A DNA stretch of 64,000 bases from Bradyrhizobium sp. dw_411 (GCF_018449695.1 NZ_JAAVUY010000007.1:287952-351951), one strand, 5' to 3'; counted from the first letter of the stretch, positions 37,064 through 45,530 are shown. Program-made: numbers and translations. The notes: generated by a model not told the origin, from the letters alone.

Positions 37064-38116
37064 ATGCGTCTTTTCGGGCTTGGGCTATTCGTTTCCGCGT
37101 CGGTTTTCGCCGCAGCACCCGCCATCGCGCAGACGCCAGCCTCCGGGCCGATCGACGTGCCCGCCAAAACCATCCAGGTGCCGACCACGGTCAGTCCTCA
37201 ACTGCAGAAGATCATCGCGATGCCGCTGCGGTCGAACTGGAATCTCCTGCCCAAGACCGGCGAGGAGTGGAAGCCGGTGGCGGACGCAGGCGCGGCGGCG
37301 CTGGTCAAGAATGTGCCGGGCATGCTGGAGCGGCTCAAGGTTAAGGTCGAGAAGACGACCATCGACGGCGTACGGGCCTATATCGTCACGCCAGAGACGG
37401 TCGCGCCGGAAAACCGCAACCGCCAGCTCATTCACATGCATGGCGGCTGCTACGTGCTCAACCCCGGCGAAGCCGGGTTGCCGGAAGCGATTTTCATGGC
37501 CGGCTTCGGCCACATCAAGGTGATCTCGGTCGATTACCGCATGCCGCCCGAGGCCTCGTTCCCGGCGGCGCTCGATGACGGCATTACGGTCTGGAAAGCG
37601 GCATTGAAAACGACGAACCCCAAGAACATGGCGATCTTCGGCACCTCGGCCGGCGGCGCGCTGACGCTTGAAATGGTGCTGAAGGCCAAGGAGCTCGGGC
37701 TGCCGCTGCCAGGCGCGATCGCGCCGGGAACGCCGATGTCGGATGTCACCAAGGTGGGCGACACCTTCTACACCAACGCGATGCTGGACAATGTCCTGGT
37801 CTCGCCGGACGGTTTTTGCGACGCGGGGGCCAAGGTTTACGCCAATGGCCGCGACCTGAAAGACCCGATGCTGTCACCTGTCTATGGCGACATGACCGGC
37901 TTTCCGCCCACTATCCTGACCAGCGGCACGCGCGATCTCCTGCTGAGCAATACGGTTCGCGTTCACCGCAAGCTTCGTCAGGCGGGCGTCGAGGCTCAGC
38001 TTCAGGTCTATGAGGGAATGTCGCACGCGCACTACATCCGGGACGACACCGCGCCGGAGTCAAAGGAAGTGTTCGAGGAAATCCAGGGCTTCTTCGACAA
38101 GCATCTCGGCAAGTAA
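37064..38116 (+). CDS. Secreted alpha/beta hydrolase, hormone-sensitive-lipase family
   Basis: A 350-residue exported esterase. Signal peptide MRLFGLGLFVSASVFAAAPA is cleaved near AIA-QTP. The oxyanion motif HGGC (126-129; HGGG in most relatives), the nucleophile elbow G-T-S195-A-G-G, GTRDLLLS (catalytic Asp region) and GMSHAHYI (catalytic His region) give a complete triad. It cleaves short-chain esters in the periplasm; the natural substrate is unknown. GGAGG is nine bases before the ATG. It may be expressed with the MFS gene upstream. Confidence 0.9.
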   Translation: MRLFGLGLFVSASVFAAAPAIAQTPASGPIDVPAKTIQVPTTVSPQLQKIIAMPLRSNWNLLPKTGEEWKPVADAGAAALVKNVPGMLERLKVKVEKTTIDGVRAYIVTPETVAPENRNRQLIHMHGGCYVLNPGEAGLPEAIFMAGFGHIKVISVDYRMPPEASFPAALDDGITVWKAALKTTNPKNMAIFGTSAGGALTLEMVLKAKELGLPLPGAIAPGTPMSDVTKVGDTFYTNAMLDNVLVSPDGFCDAGAKVYANGRDLKDPMLSPVYGDMTGFPPTILTSGTRDLLLSNTVRVHRKLRQAGVEAQLQVYEGMSHAHYIRDDTAPESKEVFEEIQGFFDKHLGK

Positions 38117-38142
38117 GGCCTGGTAAACCGGTTGATGGCCGT

Positions 38143-38808
38143 TCAGACGGCCATCAACTCGTTCGGCGTGTTGCCGGCGCGTTTCGGCTTCTTCAGTTTG
38201 GAAGGCACGAACAGCGAGCCTGCGGCGAGGCCCGCGGTATCGGCGACGCCGGGATCGCGCGTCACCATGGCCGCGACGATGGCACCGTCCATCAACAGCC
38301 CGAGCTGATGCGCCAGCACTTCCGGCTCCGCCACGCCCATTTCGTCAGCGAGTTTTTCGATATAGGCCAGAACCACTTTCTTGTGGCGCATCGCAATGGC
38401 GCGAAGCTGTTTCTGGTCCTTATCGTGCTCGCCGACCGCATTGATGAAGGGGCAGCCGTAAAAACGCTCCTGGCGAAACCAGTCCTTTAGCGCAGGAAAA
38501 ATCCGCGCCAGTTTGGCCTGCGCAGTGCCGCCGCCGGATTCGATGGCGTCGATAAACCATTCGCGCCACTGCTTGCCCTCGGTCTCGAGCACGACGTGCA
38601 CGAGATTGTTTTTCGATCCGAATAATTTGTAGAGCGTGGTCTTGGCGGTGCCGGCTTCATTGATGATGGCGTCGATGCCGGTCGCGTTGATTCCATTCTT
38701 GCAGAACAGATGCGTGGCGGCGCTCAGCAATCGCCCGCGTGCGGATTCATCGTCACCCGCGGCGAGACCGGCTGCGGCGGAACGTGCTTTCGAAGATGCT
38801 TTGCCCAT
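38143..38808 (-). CDS. TetR/AcrR family transcriptional regulator
   Basis: A 221-residue regulator. The HTH reads RGRLLSAATHLFCKNGINAT followed by GIDAIINEAGTAKTTLYKLF; the C-terminal domain contains FYGCPFINAVGEHDK and LGLLMDGAIVAAMVTRDP, typical of a large TetR subgroup that senses small organic molecules. The frame is open to 38904, but a start there would run into the NtrC-like site at 38887, so MGKASSKA at 38808 is preferred. It is divergent from the cyanase operon at 39038 and could co-regulate it, though no strong TetR palindrome was found in between. Confidence 0.85.
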   Translation of the reverse strand: MGKASSKARSAAAGLAAGDDESARGRLLSAATHLFCKNGINATGIDAIINEAGTAKTTLYKLFGSKNNLVHVVLETEGKQWREWFIDAIESGGGTAQAKLARIFPALKDWFRQERFYGCPFINAVGEHDKDQKQLRAIAMRHKKVVLAYIEKLADEMGVAEPEVLAHQLGLLMDGAIVAAMVTRDPGVADTAGLAAGSLFVPSKLKKPKRAGNTPNELMAV

Positions 38809-38886
38809 GGCGTCAGTTAATCCAACTGTATGGTTCTCATCAAGTCGCATCTTTCTGCGACCAAAATAATCGCACGTAGCAGCAAT

Positions 38887-38903
38887 TGCATCGCGATTGT
38901 GCA
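38887..38903. promoter_or_regulatory. NtrC-like upstream activating site
   Basis: TGCATCGCGATTGTGCA is TGCA-N9-TGCA, 10 of 12 positions of the NtrC consensus TGCACC-N5-GGTGCA. It lies 92 bases upstream of the -24 element at 38979, the distance expected for an enhancer site. Confidence 0.55.
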
Positions 38904-38978
38904 TCGCGGCCCTGATCGTTTTTCGGGCAGCTTTGGCTAAGCGGCTTCATTGTTTCGCGTTTTCCCCAAAGGCGTGTC

Positions 38979-38994
38979 TGGCATGCTTCGTGCA
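38979..38994 (+). promoter_or_regulatory. Sigma-54 promoter of the cyanase operon
   Basis: TGGCATGCTTCGTGCA keeps the invariant GG and GC of the -24/-12 consensus with exactly ten bases between them. Transcription would start near 39006, about 32 bases before the ATG of the OsmC-like gene. Confidence 0.65.
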
Positions 38995-39037
38995 GGATAC
39001 AGACCGTTCGGTATCCTGCCGCCTAGGGAGAAAATCA

Positions 39038-39580
39038 ATGACCGCGGTCGCTCAAAAAACAGTGCTTACAGGTTGCCTCGCCCCGATCGACAAGGACGGG
39101 CTGGAGCAATTGATCGTCACCAGCAAGGCCAATCCGAAGGTCATCAAGACCTTGAAGTGCAAGACGGTGGCTGAAGGCAAGTTCCGTCACGCCAACTACA
39201 TCCGCAGCCTGCCGCCCTACATCGTCGACGAGCCGCCGGGCCTTCTCGGCGACGACACCGCGCCGAATCCTTCCGAAGCCTCATTGGCCGCGCTGGGTTC
39301 GTGCCTTGCGGTTGGACTCCACGCCAATGCCGTGCATCGCGGCTGGATCGTCAACAAGCTGGAGCTTCAGCTCGAGGGCGATCTCAACATCACCGCGGTC
39401 TGGGGCACCGGCGACGTCAGCGAGAAGCCGGTCGGCTTCACCGATGTGCGGGTCAAGGTCGACATGGTCTGCGAAGGCATTCCGCAAAGCGAGATCGATG
39501 CGCTCGTGACGCACGTCAAGAAGTGGTCGCCGGTCGCCAACACCTTCACCCGGCCGGTGAACCTCGAAGTCGGCGCCTGA
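39038..39580 (+). CDS. OsmC/Ohr family protein
   Basis: A 180-residue OsmC-like protein. The two redox cysteines are placed as in the family: C89 (AALGSCLAVGLHANA) on the long helix and C145 (VDMVCEGIPQSEID). OsmC proteins use this pair to reduce peroxides or to act on other thiol-reactive compounds. AGGGAG seven bases before ATG 39038. First gene of a seven-gene operon reaching cyanase, behind a sigma-54 promoter; in this setting it may handle a reactive sulfur or peroxide intermediate rather than general oxidative stress. That role is inference. Confidence 0.9.
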   Translation: MTAVAQKTVLTGCLAPIDKDGLEQLIVTSKANPKVIKTLKCKTVAEGKFRHANYIRSLPPYIVDEPPGLLGDDTAPNPSEASLAALGSCLAVGLHANAVHRGWIVNKLELQLEGDLNITAVWGTGDVSEKPVGFTDVRVKVDMVCEGIPQSEIDALVTHVKKWSPVANTFTRPVNLEVGA

Positions 39581-39645
39581 TCGTCCCTGTCACCAATCTT
39601 CCTCTTAGCCAGTCGTTCTCGCAAATCTTCGGTGCGGAGAATACC

Positions 39646-40764
39646 ATGGGTTCATTAGCTCTATCGCGGCAGTTGGCCGTCGACGATCTTGTATCGGCGT
39701 CGATCGCCGAGCAGGTCGCGACCATCGCGCGAAAAAATCTCGCACCCATGGCCGTCGCGATCGACGAGGGCGCGGTCTATCCGGACGAACTGCTGCGGCG
39801 CCTCGGCGATGTCGGGGCCTGGAGCAGTCATCAACCAAAGAATGGCGCAGCCGATCTGCGCTGCGCCATTCAATCGATTTCCGAGATCGCCGAAGTCTGC
39901 GGCGCGACCGCGTTCATGGCGTGGTGCCAGAACACATTGGTCTGGTATGCGGCGAATTCCGACAATCCGGCACTTTCATCGGCGCTTACCGACGGCGTCG
40001 CGACGGGAAAAGTTCTCGGCGGCACGGGTCTTTCCAATCCGATGAAGACCTTCTTCGGCATCGAGAAATTCAAGTTGAAGGGCCGCAAGGTTGAGGACGG
40101 CTATGTCGTGCGCGGCGCGCTGCCCTGGGTTTCCAATCTCGGGCCGGATCATTTCTTCGGCACGATCTTCGAACGCGAGGATGCGCCCGGCGAGATCGCG
40201 ATGTTTCTGGTCGACTGTTCCGATCCCGCAGTCACGCTGCAACCGTGCAAACCGTTTCTCGCGATGGACGGCACCGGCACTTATGCCGTGCAATTGCGTG
40301 ACGTATTCGTGCCGGATCGTCTCATCCTGGCCGAGAAGGCCGGACCATTCGTGCGGAAAATCCGCGCCGGTTTCATCCTGCTGCAGGCCGGGATGGGCAT
40401 CGGGCTGATCCGCGACTGCATCGCGATCATGAACGAAGTCGATGGTCCCCTGGGCCACGTCAATCGCTATTTGCCGCAGCAGCCGCAGGATTTCAACCAA
40501 CTGCTGTCCGAGCTTGAAGCGGAAACGATGGCGCTCGCGCGCGACCCCTTCAACACCAGCGACGACTACTGGCGCCGCGTGGTGACGCTGCGACTGCACA
40601 TCGGCGACGCCGGCGTCGCGGCGGCGCATGCGGCGATGCTTCATTGCGGTGCACGCGGCTATCTCAAAAGCCATCGCGTGCAGCGCCGGCTGCGCGAGGC
40701 CTATTTCGTCGCGATCGTGACGCCGGCCACCAAGCAGCTTCGCAAGATGCTGGCCGACATGTGA
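39646..40764 (+). CDS. Acyl-CoA-dehydrogenase-like flavoprotein
   Basis: A 372-residue member of the acyl-CoA dehydrogenase superfamily. Visible parts: an N-terminal helical domain (SIAEQVATIARKNLAPMAVA), a middle beta domain (GGTGLSNPMKTFFGIEKFKL, YVVRGALPWVSNLGPDHFFG) and a C-terminal four-helix domain (LQAGMGIGLIRDCIAIMNEV, RLREAYFVAIVTPATKQLRK). No clear catalytic Glu of a true acyl-CoA dehydrogenase can be assigned; the superfamily also holds flavin monooxygenases that oxidise sulfur or nitrogen compounds (DszC/SfnC-like). The position between OsmC and rhodanese genes favours such a role. GGAGA precedes the ATG. Gap of 65 bases to the OsmC gene. Confidence 0.82.
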   Translation: MGSLALSRQLAVDDLVSASIAEQVATIARKNLAPMAVAIDEGAVYPDELLRRLGDVGAWSSHQPKNGAADLRCAIQSISEIAEVCGATAFMAWCQNTLVWYAANSDNPALSSALTDGVATGKVLGGTGLSNPMKTFFGIEKFKLKGRKVEDGYVVRGALPWVSNLGPDHFFGTIFEREDAPGEIAMFLVDCSDPAVTLQPCKPFLAMDGTGTYAVQLRDVFVPDRLILAEKAGPFVRKIRAGFILLQAGMGIGLIRDCIAIMNEVDGPLGHVNRYLPQQPQDFNQLLSELEAETMALARDPFNTSDDYWRRVVTLRLHIGDAGVAAAHAAMLHCGARGYLKSHRVQRRLREAYFVAIVTPATKQLRKMLADM

Positions 40765-40824
40765 CTTCCAAAAATGATTTCCGATCGACCCTGACTACAA
40801 ACCACTAAAACAGGAGAGGCTGCC

Positions 40825-41703
40825 ATGACGGACGTTCTGATTTCTGCCGGCGAACTCGCCGAACTCTCATCCAGGGAGCCGGTTGTCATCATCGACACCC
40901 GAAATCCGGATGCCTATGCCGCGGGACATCTCCCGAACGCGGTGAACGTGCACGAGATCTTCACTTTCCTTGCGACCTCGACGCCGGAAGGCATCCACGA
41001 ACTGAAGACGAAGTTCGCCGACGCGTTCGGCAAGGCTGGATTGTCGGGCGAGGAAACCGCCGTCATTTACGAACAGTCGATGAACTCCGGCTTTGGCCAG
41101 TCCTGCCGCGGTTATTATCTCCTCACCATGCTTGGCTATCCCAAGGTCAAGGTGCTGGATGGCGGCTTCGACGCCTGGTCGGGCAAGGGCCTGCCGGTCA
41201 CGACAGCAGTTCCGTCGCCGACGCCGGCTTCCTTCGCAATCGTTCCGGACGCCGCCAAGATTTTGATCGATGCCAAGACCATGCTCGCCGCGGTCGGCAA
41301 GCCCGGTATTGCGTTGCTCGACGTGCGCGATGTCGATGAATGGATCGGCGACAGCTCTTCGCCCTACGGCAAGGATTTCTGCCCGCGCAAGGGTCGCATC
41401 CCCGGCGCCGTCTGGCTCGAATGGTACCGCATGATGAAGCCGACTTCGGAGGGCCAGCGCTTCAAGTCCAAGGACGAGATTTTGGCGGAATGCGCCACCG
41501 TCGGCATCTCCGAAAATACGCCGGTCTATCTCTATTGCTTCAAGGGCGCGCGGGCGTCGAACACGTTCCTCGCGCTCAAGAATGCCGGGATCAAGGACGT
41601 GCGGATGTATTTCGGCTCGTGGAACGAATGGTCGCGTGATCCTTCGCTGCCGATTGAAGAGGGCTTGCCCACCGAGAGCAAGCTGACCGTCAAGGCCGCC
41701 TAA
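40825..41703 (+). CDS. Two-domain rhodanese (sulfurtransferase)
   Basis: A 292-residue protein with two rhodanese domains. The N-terminal one (VVIIDTRNPDAYAAGHLPNA) lacks a cysteine in its active-site loop (IYEQSMNSG) and is structural; the C-terminal one (GIALLDVRDVDEWIG) carries the active loop Y-C238-FKGAR. Rhodaneses move sulfane sulfur, for example from thiosulfate to cyanide giving thiocyanate, or the reverse type of transfer to thiols. Here it belongs to the cyanase operon, so it probably handles the sulfur of a C-N-S compound. ACAGGAGAGG precedes the ATG. Confidence 0.93.
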   Translation: MTDVLISAGELAELSSREPVVIIDTRNPDAYAAGHLPNAVNVHEIFTFLATSTPEGIHELKTKFADAFGKAGLSGEETAVIYEQSMNSGFGQSCRGYYLLTMLGYPKVKVLDGGFDAWSGKGLPVTTAVPSPTPASFAIVPDAAKILIDAKTMLAAVGKPGIALLDVRDVDEWIGDSSSPYGKDFCPRKGRIPGAVWLEWYRMMKPTSEGQRFKSKDEILAECATVGISENTPVYLYCFKGARASNTFLALKNAGIKDVRMYFGSWNEWSRDPSLPIEEGLPTESKLTVKAA

Positions 41704-41735
41704 TAAAGCGGCACAGAACGTGCATGTTTTCATTG

Positions 41736-41759
41736 CCCGGCCGCTTCCAGGCGGCCGGG
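41736..41759 (+). other. Intercistronic hairpin between rhodanese and binding-protein genes
   Basis: CCCGGCCGC and GCGGCCGGG form a perfect 9-bp stem with a six-base loop in the 124-base gap. There is no T-run, so partial attenuation or mRNA processing and 3' protection of the upstream message is more likely than full termination. Confidence 0.5.
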
Positions 41760-41827
41760 TGGTGAAATCCCCTGATGTGACGGGTTTTGCCTTCTCATCA
41801 TCTGGCACCACGTGAGGGAAATGCAGC

Positions 41828-43219
41828 ATGTCCACCTTTGACGATCCCTTTGACGCGGACCGCGCGCTTTCGCGATCGGGCTGTGTGTGCGGCCAGCATC
41901 GCTCTGCGGGTGAACATGATCAGGCCGCGCTGGCGTTACGCTGCGAGCCGGTGCCAACCGAAACCGAACAGCAGCGTTACGAAGGCGTCGTCGCCTCGGC
42001 TGTGATGCGCGCGATGTTTCCACGGGACGCCGCACGACGCGCGTTCCTGAAGTCTGTCGGCGCCTCGACCGCGCTCGCTGCCATTTCGCAATTTTTCCCG
42101 ATCAAGACCGCCACCGAAGTGTTCGCAGAAGCCGGCGCGCCGGAGAAGAAAGACCTCAAGGTCGGCTTCATCCCGATCACCTGCGCGACGCCGATCATCA
42201 TGGCGTCGCCGCTGGGCTTCTACGCCAAGCAGGGGCTGAACGTCGAAGTGGTCAAGACCGCCGGCTGGGCGGTGGTTCGCGACAAGACCATCAACAAGGA
42301 ATATGACGCCGCGCACATGCTGGCGCCGATGCCGATTGCGATTTCGCTGGGGCTCGGCGCGCAGGCGATCCCGTTCGCGGTGCCGGCGATCGAGAACATC
42401 AACGGGCAGGGCATTACGCTGGCGATGAAGCACAAGGACAAGCGCGACCCGAAGGACTGGAAAGGCATGAAGTTCGCCATTCCGTTCGACTATTCCATGC
42501 ACAATTATCTGCTGCGCTATTATCTCGCCGAGCACGGCCTCGATCCCGATACCGACGTGCAATTGCGCTCGGTGCCGCCGCCGGAAATGGTCGCCAATCT
42601 GCGCGCCGACAATATCGACGGCTTCCTCGCGCCCGACAACATCTGCCAGCGCGCGATCTATGACGGCGTCGGCTTCATGCACATCCTGTCCAAGGAGATC
42701 TGGGACGGGCATCCCTGCTGCAGCTTCGCGGCAAGCCGGGAGTTCATCACGGGCTCGCCCAACAGCTTCGCGGCGCTGACGCGGGCGATCCTCGACGCTA
42801 CGGCCTATGCCTCGAAGGCGGAAAACCGCAAACAGATTGCGGAGGCCATCGCGCCGGCGAATTACATCAATGCGCCGGTTACGGTGCTGGAGCAGGTTCT
42901 CACCGGCACCTATGCGGACGGGCTGGGCGGGGTCAAAACCGACGCCAAGCGCGTCGATTTCGATCCGTTCCCCTGGCAATCCTTTGCGGTGTGGATGCTC
43001 ACCCAGATGAAGCGCTGGGGTCAGATCAAGGGCGACGTCGATTACAAGGCGGTGGCCGAACAGGTCTATCTTGCTACCGATACGCGCAAGACCATGACCG
43101 AGATGGGGCTGGCGCCGCCGGCCTCGTCCTACAAATCCTTTGCCGTAATGGGCAAGACCTTCGATCCGGCCAAGCCTGAGGATTACCTCAACAGCTTCAA
43201 GATCAGGAAGGCGTCGTAG
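41828..43219 (+). CDS. ABC transporter substrate-binding protein, NrtA/CmpA/CynA-like, with Tat-type signal
   Basis: A 463-residue binding protein. Mature-domain patterns are those of the nitrate/bicarbonate/cyanate group: KVGFIPITCATPIIMASPLG, WAVVRDKTINKEYDAAHMLA, FDYSMHNYLLRYYLAEHG and IDGFLAPDNICQRAIYDG. The signal is unusual: the twin-arginine motif ARRAFLKS starts only at residue 69, followed by the hydrophobic GASTALAAISQFF. The first 60 residues would stay in the cytosol before export and hold C19-x-C21-G-x-H24 and H30, a possible metal site. Ligand by context is cyanate or a related small anion. GAGGGA precedes ATG 41828. Fourth gene of the operon. Confidence 0.88.
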   Translation: MSTFDDPFDADRALSRSGCVCGQHRSAGEHDQAALALRCEPVPTETEQQRYEGVVASAVMRAMFPRDAARRAFLKSVGASTALAAISQFFPIKTATEVFAEAGAPEKKDLKVGFIPITCATPIIMASPLGFYAKQGLNVEVVKTAGWAVVRDKTINKEYDAAHMLAPMPIAISLGLGAQAIPFAVPAIENINGQGITLAMKHKDKRDPKDWKGMKFAIPFDYSMHNYLLRYYLAEHGLDPDTDVQLRSVPPPEMVANLRADNIDGFLAPDNICQRAIYDGVGFMHILSKEIWDGHPCCSFAASREFITGSPNSFAALTRAILDATAYASKAENRKQIAEAIAPANYINAPVTVLEQVLTGTYADGLGGVKTDAKRVDFDPFPWQSFAVWMLTQMKRWGQIKGDVDYKAVAEQVYLATDTRKTMTEMGLAPPASSYKSFAVMGKTFDPAKPEDYLNSFKIRKAS

Positions 43220-43223
43220 CGCG

Positions 43224-44063
43224 ATGACGGCTTCGCTTCGCTTCCGCGCCGCGATCGTGTCGATCGCGCTGTTTGTGGCCTTCCTCGGGATCTGGCACAT
43301 CGCCACGCGCGGCGCGGCGCCGGTCGCCAGCATGAATCCGGAATATGCCAAGCTGATGGGCCTGACGGCGACGCAGGGCAAATCGGCGATGCCGGGTCCG
43401 CTCGATGTCGGCGCGAAACTGTGGGAGCATCTGAAGCGGCCGTTCTACGATAACGGACCGAACGACAAAGGCCTTGGTATCCAGCTCGGCTATTCGATCG
43501 CGCGCGTCGGGCTCGGCTATTTCCTGGCTGTGATCGTCGCCATTCCGCTCGGCTTTTTGATCGGGATGTCGCCTTTGATCAACCGGGCGCTCGATCCGTT
43601 CATCCAGATTCTGAAACCGATCTCGCCGCTCGCCTGGATGCCGTTGGCGCTTTACACCATCAAGGATTCCGGGCTCTCGGCGATCTTCGTGATCTTCATC
43701 TGTTCGGTGTGGCCGATGCTGCTCAATACCGCGTTCGGCGTCGCGGCCGTGCGCAAGGAATGGATCAATGTCGCGCGCACGCTCGAGGTCGGCACGCTGC
43801 GGCGCGCCTTCACCGTGATCCTGCCGGCGGCCGCGCCGACTATTCTGACGGGGATGCGGATTTCGATCGGCATCGCGTGGCTGGTGATCGTCGCGGCGGA
43901 AATGCTGGTCGGCGGCACCGGCATTGGTTACTTCGTCTGGAACGAGTGGAACAATCTGTCGATCACCAATGTCATCATCGCCATCCTCCTGATCGGCATC
44001 GTCGGCATGCTGCTCGATCAGATTCTGGCGCGCTTCACCCGCATGGTTACATTCCCGGAGTGA
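43224..44063 (+). CDS. ABC transporter permease, NrtB/CynB-like
   Basis: A 279-residue inner membrane permease with about six helices. The coupling-loop motif of the family, VAAVRKEWINVARTLEVGTL then FTVILPAAAPTILTGMRISI, is the EAA-type sequence that contacts the ATPase. It carries the solute bound by the protein encoded four bases upstream, and the ATPase gene follows four bases downstream, so the three are tightly coupled. Confidence 0.93.
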   Translation: MTASLRFRAAIVSIALFVAFLGIWHIATRGAAPVASMNPEYAKLMGLTATQGKSAMPGPLDVGAKLWEHLKRPFYDNGPNDKGLGIQLGYSIARVGLGYFLAVIVAIPLGFLIGMSPLINRALDPFIQILKPISPLAWMPLALYTIKDSGLSAIFVIFICSVWPMLLNTAFGVAAVRKEWINVARTLEVGTLRRAFTVILPAAAPTILTGMRISIGIAWLVIVAAEMLVGGTGIGYFVWNEWNNLSITNVIIAILLIGIVGMLLDQILARFTRMVTFPE

Positions 44064-44067
44064 AGTC

Positions 44068-44994
44068 ATGACCGACAAATTCATTTCGATCGAGGGAATC
44101 GCCAAACGCTATCCGGGCGCTGCTGGTGGCGCGACCGCGGTATTCGAAAATCTCTGGCTCTCGATGGAACGCGGCGAGTTCGGCTGCGTGATCGGCCACT
44201 CCGGCTGCGGCAAGACCACGGTGCTCAATATCCTGGCCGGGCTCGATACGCCGAGCGAGGGCACCGTGATCGTCGATGGGCAGGCCATCGAAGGTACCAG
44301 CCTCGACCGCGCCGTGATATTCCAGAGCCATGCGCTGCTGCCTTGGCTCACGGTTCTTGGTAACGTCATTTATGCCGTAAAATCGAAATGGCGCGGTTGG
44401 GATCGCGCCAAGGTGAGGGCGCATGCGCAGACCTTCATCGATCTCGTCGGTCTGACCGGCTCGGAACACAAGCGCCCGTCGGAACTATCGGGTGGTATGA
44501 AGCAGCGTGTCGGCATCGCGCGGGCGCTCAGCATCACGCCGAAGATCATGCTGATGGACGAGCCGTTCTCCGCCCTCGACGCCTTGACGCGCGGCACGCT
44601 GCAGGACGAAGTGCGCCGTATTTGTCTCGAGACCGGACAAACTGCGTTCATGATCACCCATGACGTCGACGAGGCGATCTACCTCGCTGACAAGATTTTC
44701 CTGATGACCAATGGTCCGGGCGCGGTGCTGGCCGAGATTGTGGAAAATCCGCTGCCGAGGGATCGCGGCCGCATCGATCTGCATCGCCATCCCTATTACT
44801 ACGCGCTGCGTAATCACATCGTCGATTTTCTGGTTAGCCGCAGCAAGAGCTTTGCGACCGATACGCCCGGCCATGATCCGCGCAATGTGCCGGTGGTGCG
44901 GATCGGCAAGCCCGAACTGTCGATCGCCTCGGTATCCGATGTCACGCACGACGAATTGAAACAGGCATCCTGGCAGGGGCTGTCCCGGCCATGA
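44068..44994 (+). CDS. ABC transporter ATP-binding protein, NrtD/CynD-like
   Basis: A 308-residue ATPase. Walker A GHSGCGKTT, Q-loop (FQSHALLPWLTVLGNV), signature LSGGMKQRVGIARAL, Walker B IMLMDEPFSALDALTRG and the switch histidine (MITHDVDEA) are all present. The SHALLPWLTVLGNV segment is typical of nitrate/cyanate/taurine-type ATPases. The C-terminal 60 residues beyond the usual end (HRHPYYYALRNHIVDFLVSR and on) are found in this subgroup. It ends 22 bases before cynS. Confidence 0.94.
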   Translation: MTDKFISIEGIAKRYPGAAGGATAVFENLWLSMERGEFGCVIGHSGCGKTTVLNILAGLDTPSEGTVIVDGQAIEGTSLDRAVIFQSHALLPWLTVLGNVIYAVKSKWRGWDRAKVRAHAQTFIDLVGLTGSEHKRPSELSGGMKQRVGIARALSITPKIMLMDEPFSALDALTRGTLQDEVRRICLETGQTAFMITHDVDEAIYLADKIFLMTNGPGAVLAEIVENPLPRDRGRIDLHRHPYYYALRNHIVDFLVSRSKSFATDTPGHDPRNVPVVRIGKPELSIASVSDVTHDELKQASWQGLSRP

Positions 44995-45016
44995 CCGATT
45001 TAAAAGGGAGAGACAC

Positions 45017-45505
45017 ATGAAACGAACCGACCTCACCGAAAAGCTGCTCGACATCAAGCGCGAGAAGGGCTGGAGCTGGAAACACATCTGCACGCAAATC
45101 GGCGGCTATTCCGAAGTCCTGATCGTCGGCGCCATCCTGGGCCAGATGAAACTGACAAAGCCGCAGGCGGCGAATGCGCAGGAGCTGTTCGGGCTGTCCA
45201 AGTCCGAAACCGCGATGCTCAACGAAGTTCCGATGCGCGGCGAGGGCACGCCGATGCCGCCGACCGATCCCCTGATCTATCGTTTCTACGAAATGGTGAT
45301 GGTCAACGGGCCGGCCTGGAAGGCATTGATCGAGGAAGAGTTCGGCGACGGCATCATGTCGGCGATCGATTTCGACATGGCGATGGAACGCGTCGCCAAT
45401 CCCAAGGGCGACCGCGTCAAGATCACGATGTCGGGCAAGTTCCTGCCATACAAATATTACGGCGCCACCGGCAACGTCCCGGAATATGGATTCAAGGAGG
45501 GGTGA
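45017..45505 (+). CDS. cynS: Cyanate hydratase (cyanase)
   Basis: A 162-residue cyanase. It converts cyanate and bicarbonate to carbamate and CO2, the carbamate breaking down to ammonia, in a decameric cytosolic complex. The catalytic residues are in place: R89 and E92 (IYRFYEM) and S115 (DGIMSAIDFDM). The N-terminal HTH-like domain (LTEKLLDIKREKGWSWKHIC) is also present. AAAGGGAG precedes ATG 45017. It is the last gene of the operon and gives it its most definite chemistry: ammonia release from cyanate. Confidence 0.96.
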   Translation: MKRTDLTEKLLDIKREKGWSWKHICTQIGGYSEVLIVGAILGQMKLTKPQAANAQELFGLSKSETAMLNEVPMRGEGTPMPPTDPLIYRFYEMVMVNGPAWKALIEEEFGDGIMSAIDFDMAMERVANPKGDRVKITMSGKFLPYKYYGATGNVPEYGFKEG

Positions 45506-45530
45506 GGGTAGGGACGCGTCGAAGAAAGCA

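Noticed and set aside
41804..41820. TGGCAC-like second sigma-54 promoter before the binding-protein gene
   Set aside because: TGGCACCACGTGA lacks the GC at the required ten-base distance.
41936..43381. 481-codon - strand frame opposite the binding-protein gene
   Set aside because: Shadow; Arg/His-rich without domains, while the + strand frame is a clear NrtA/CmpA-type protein.
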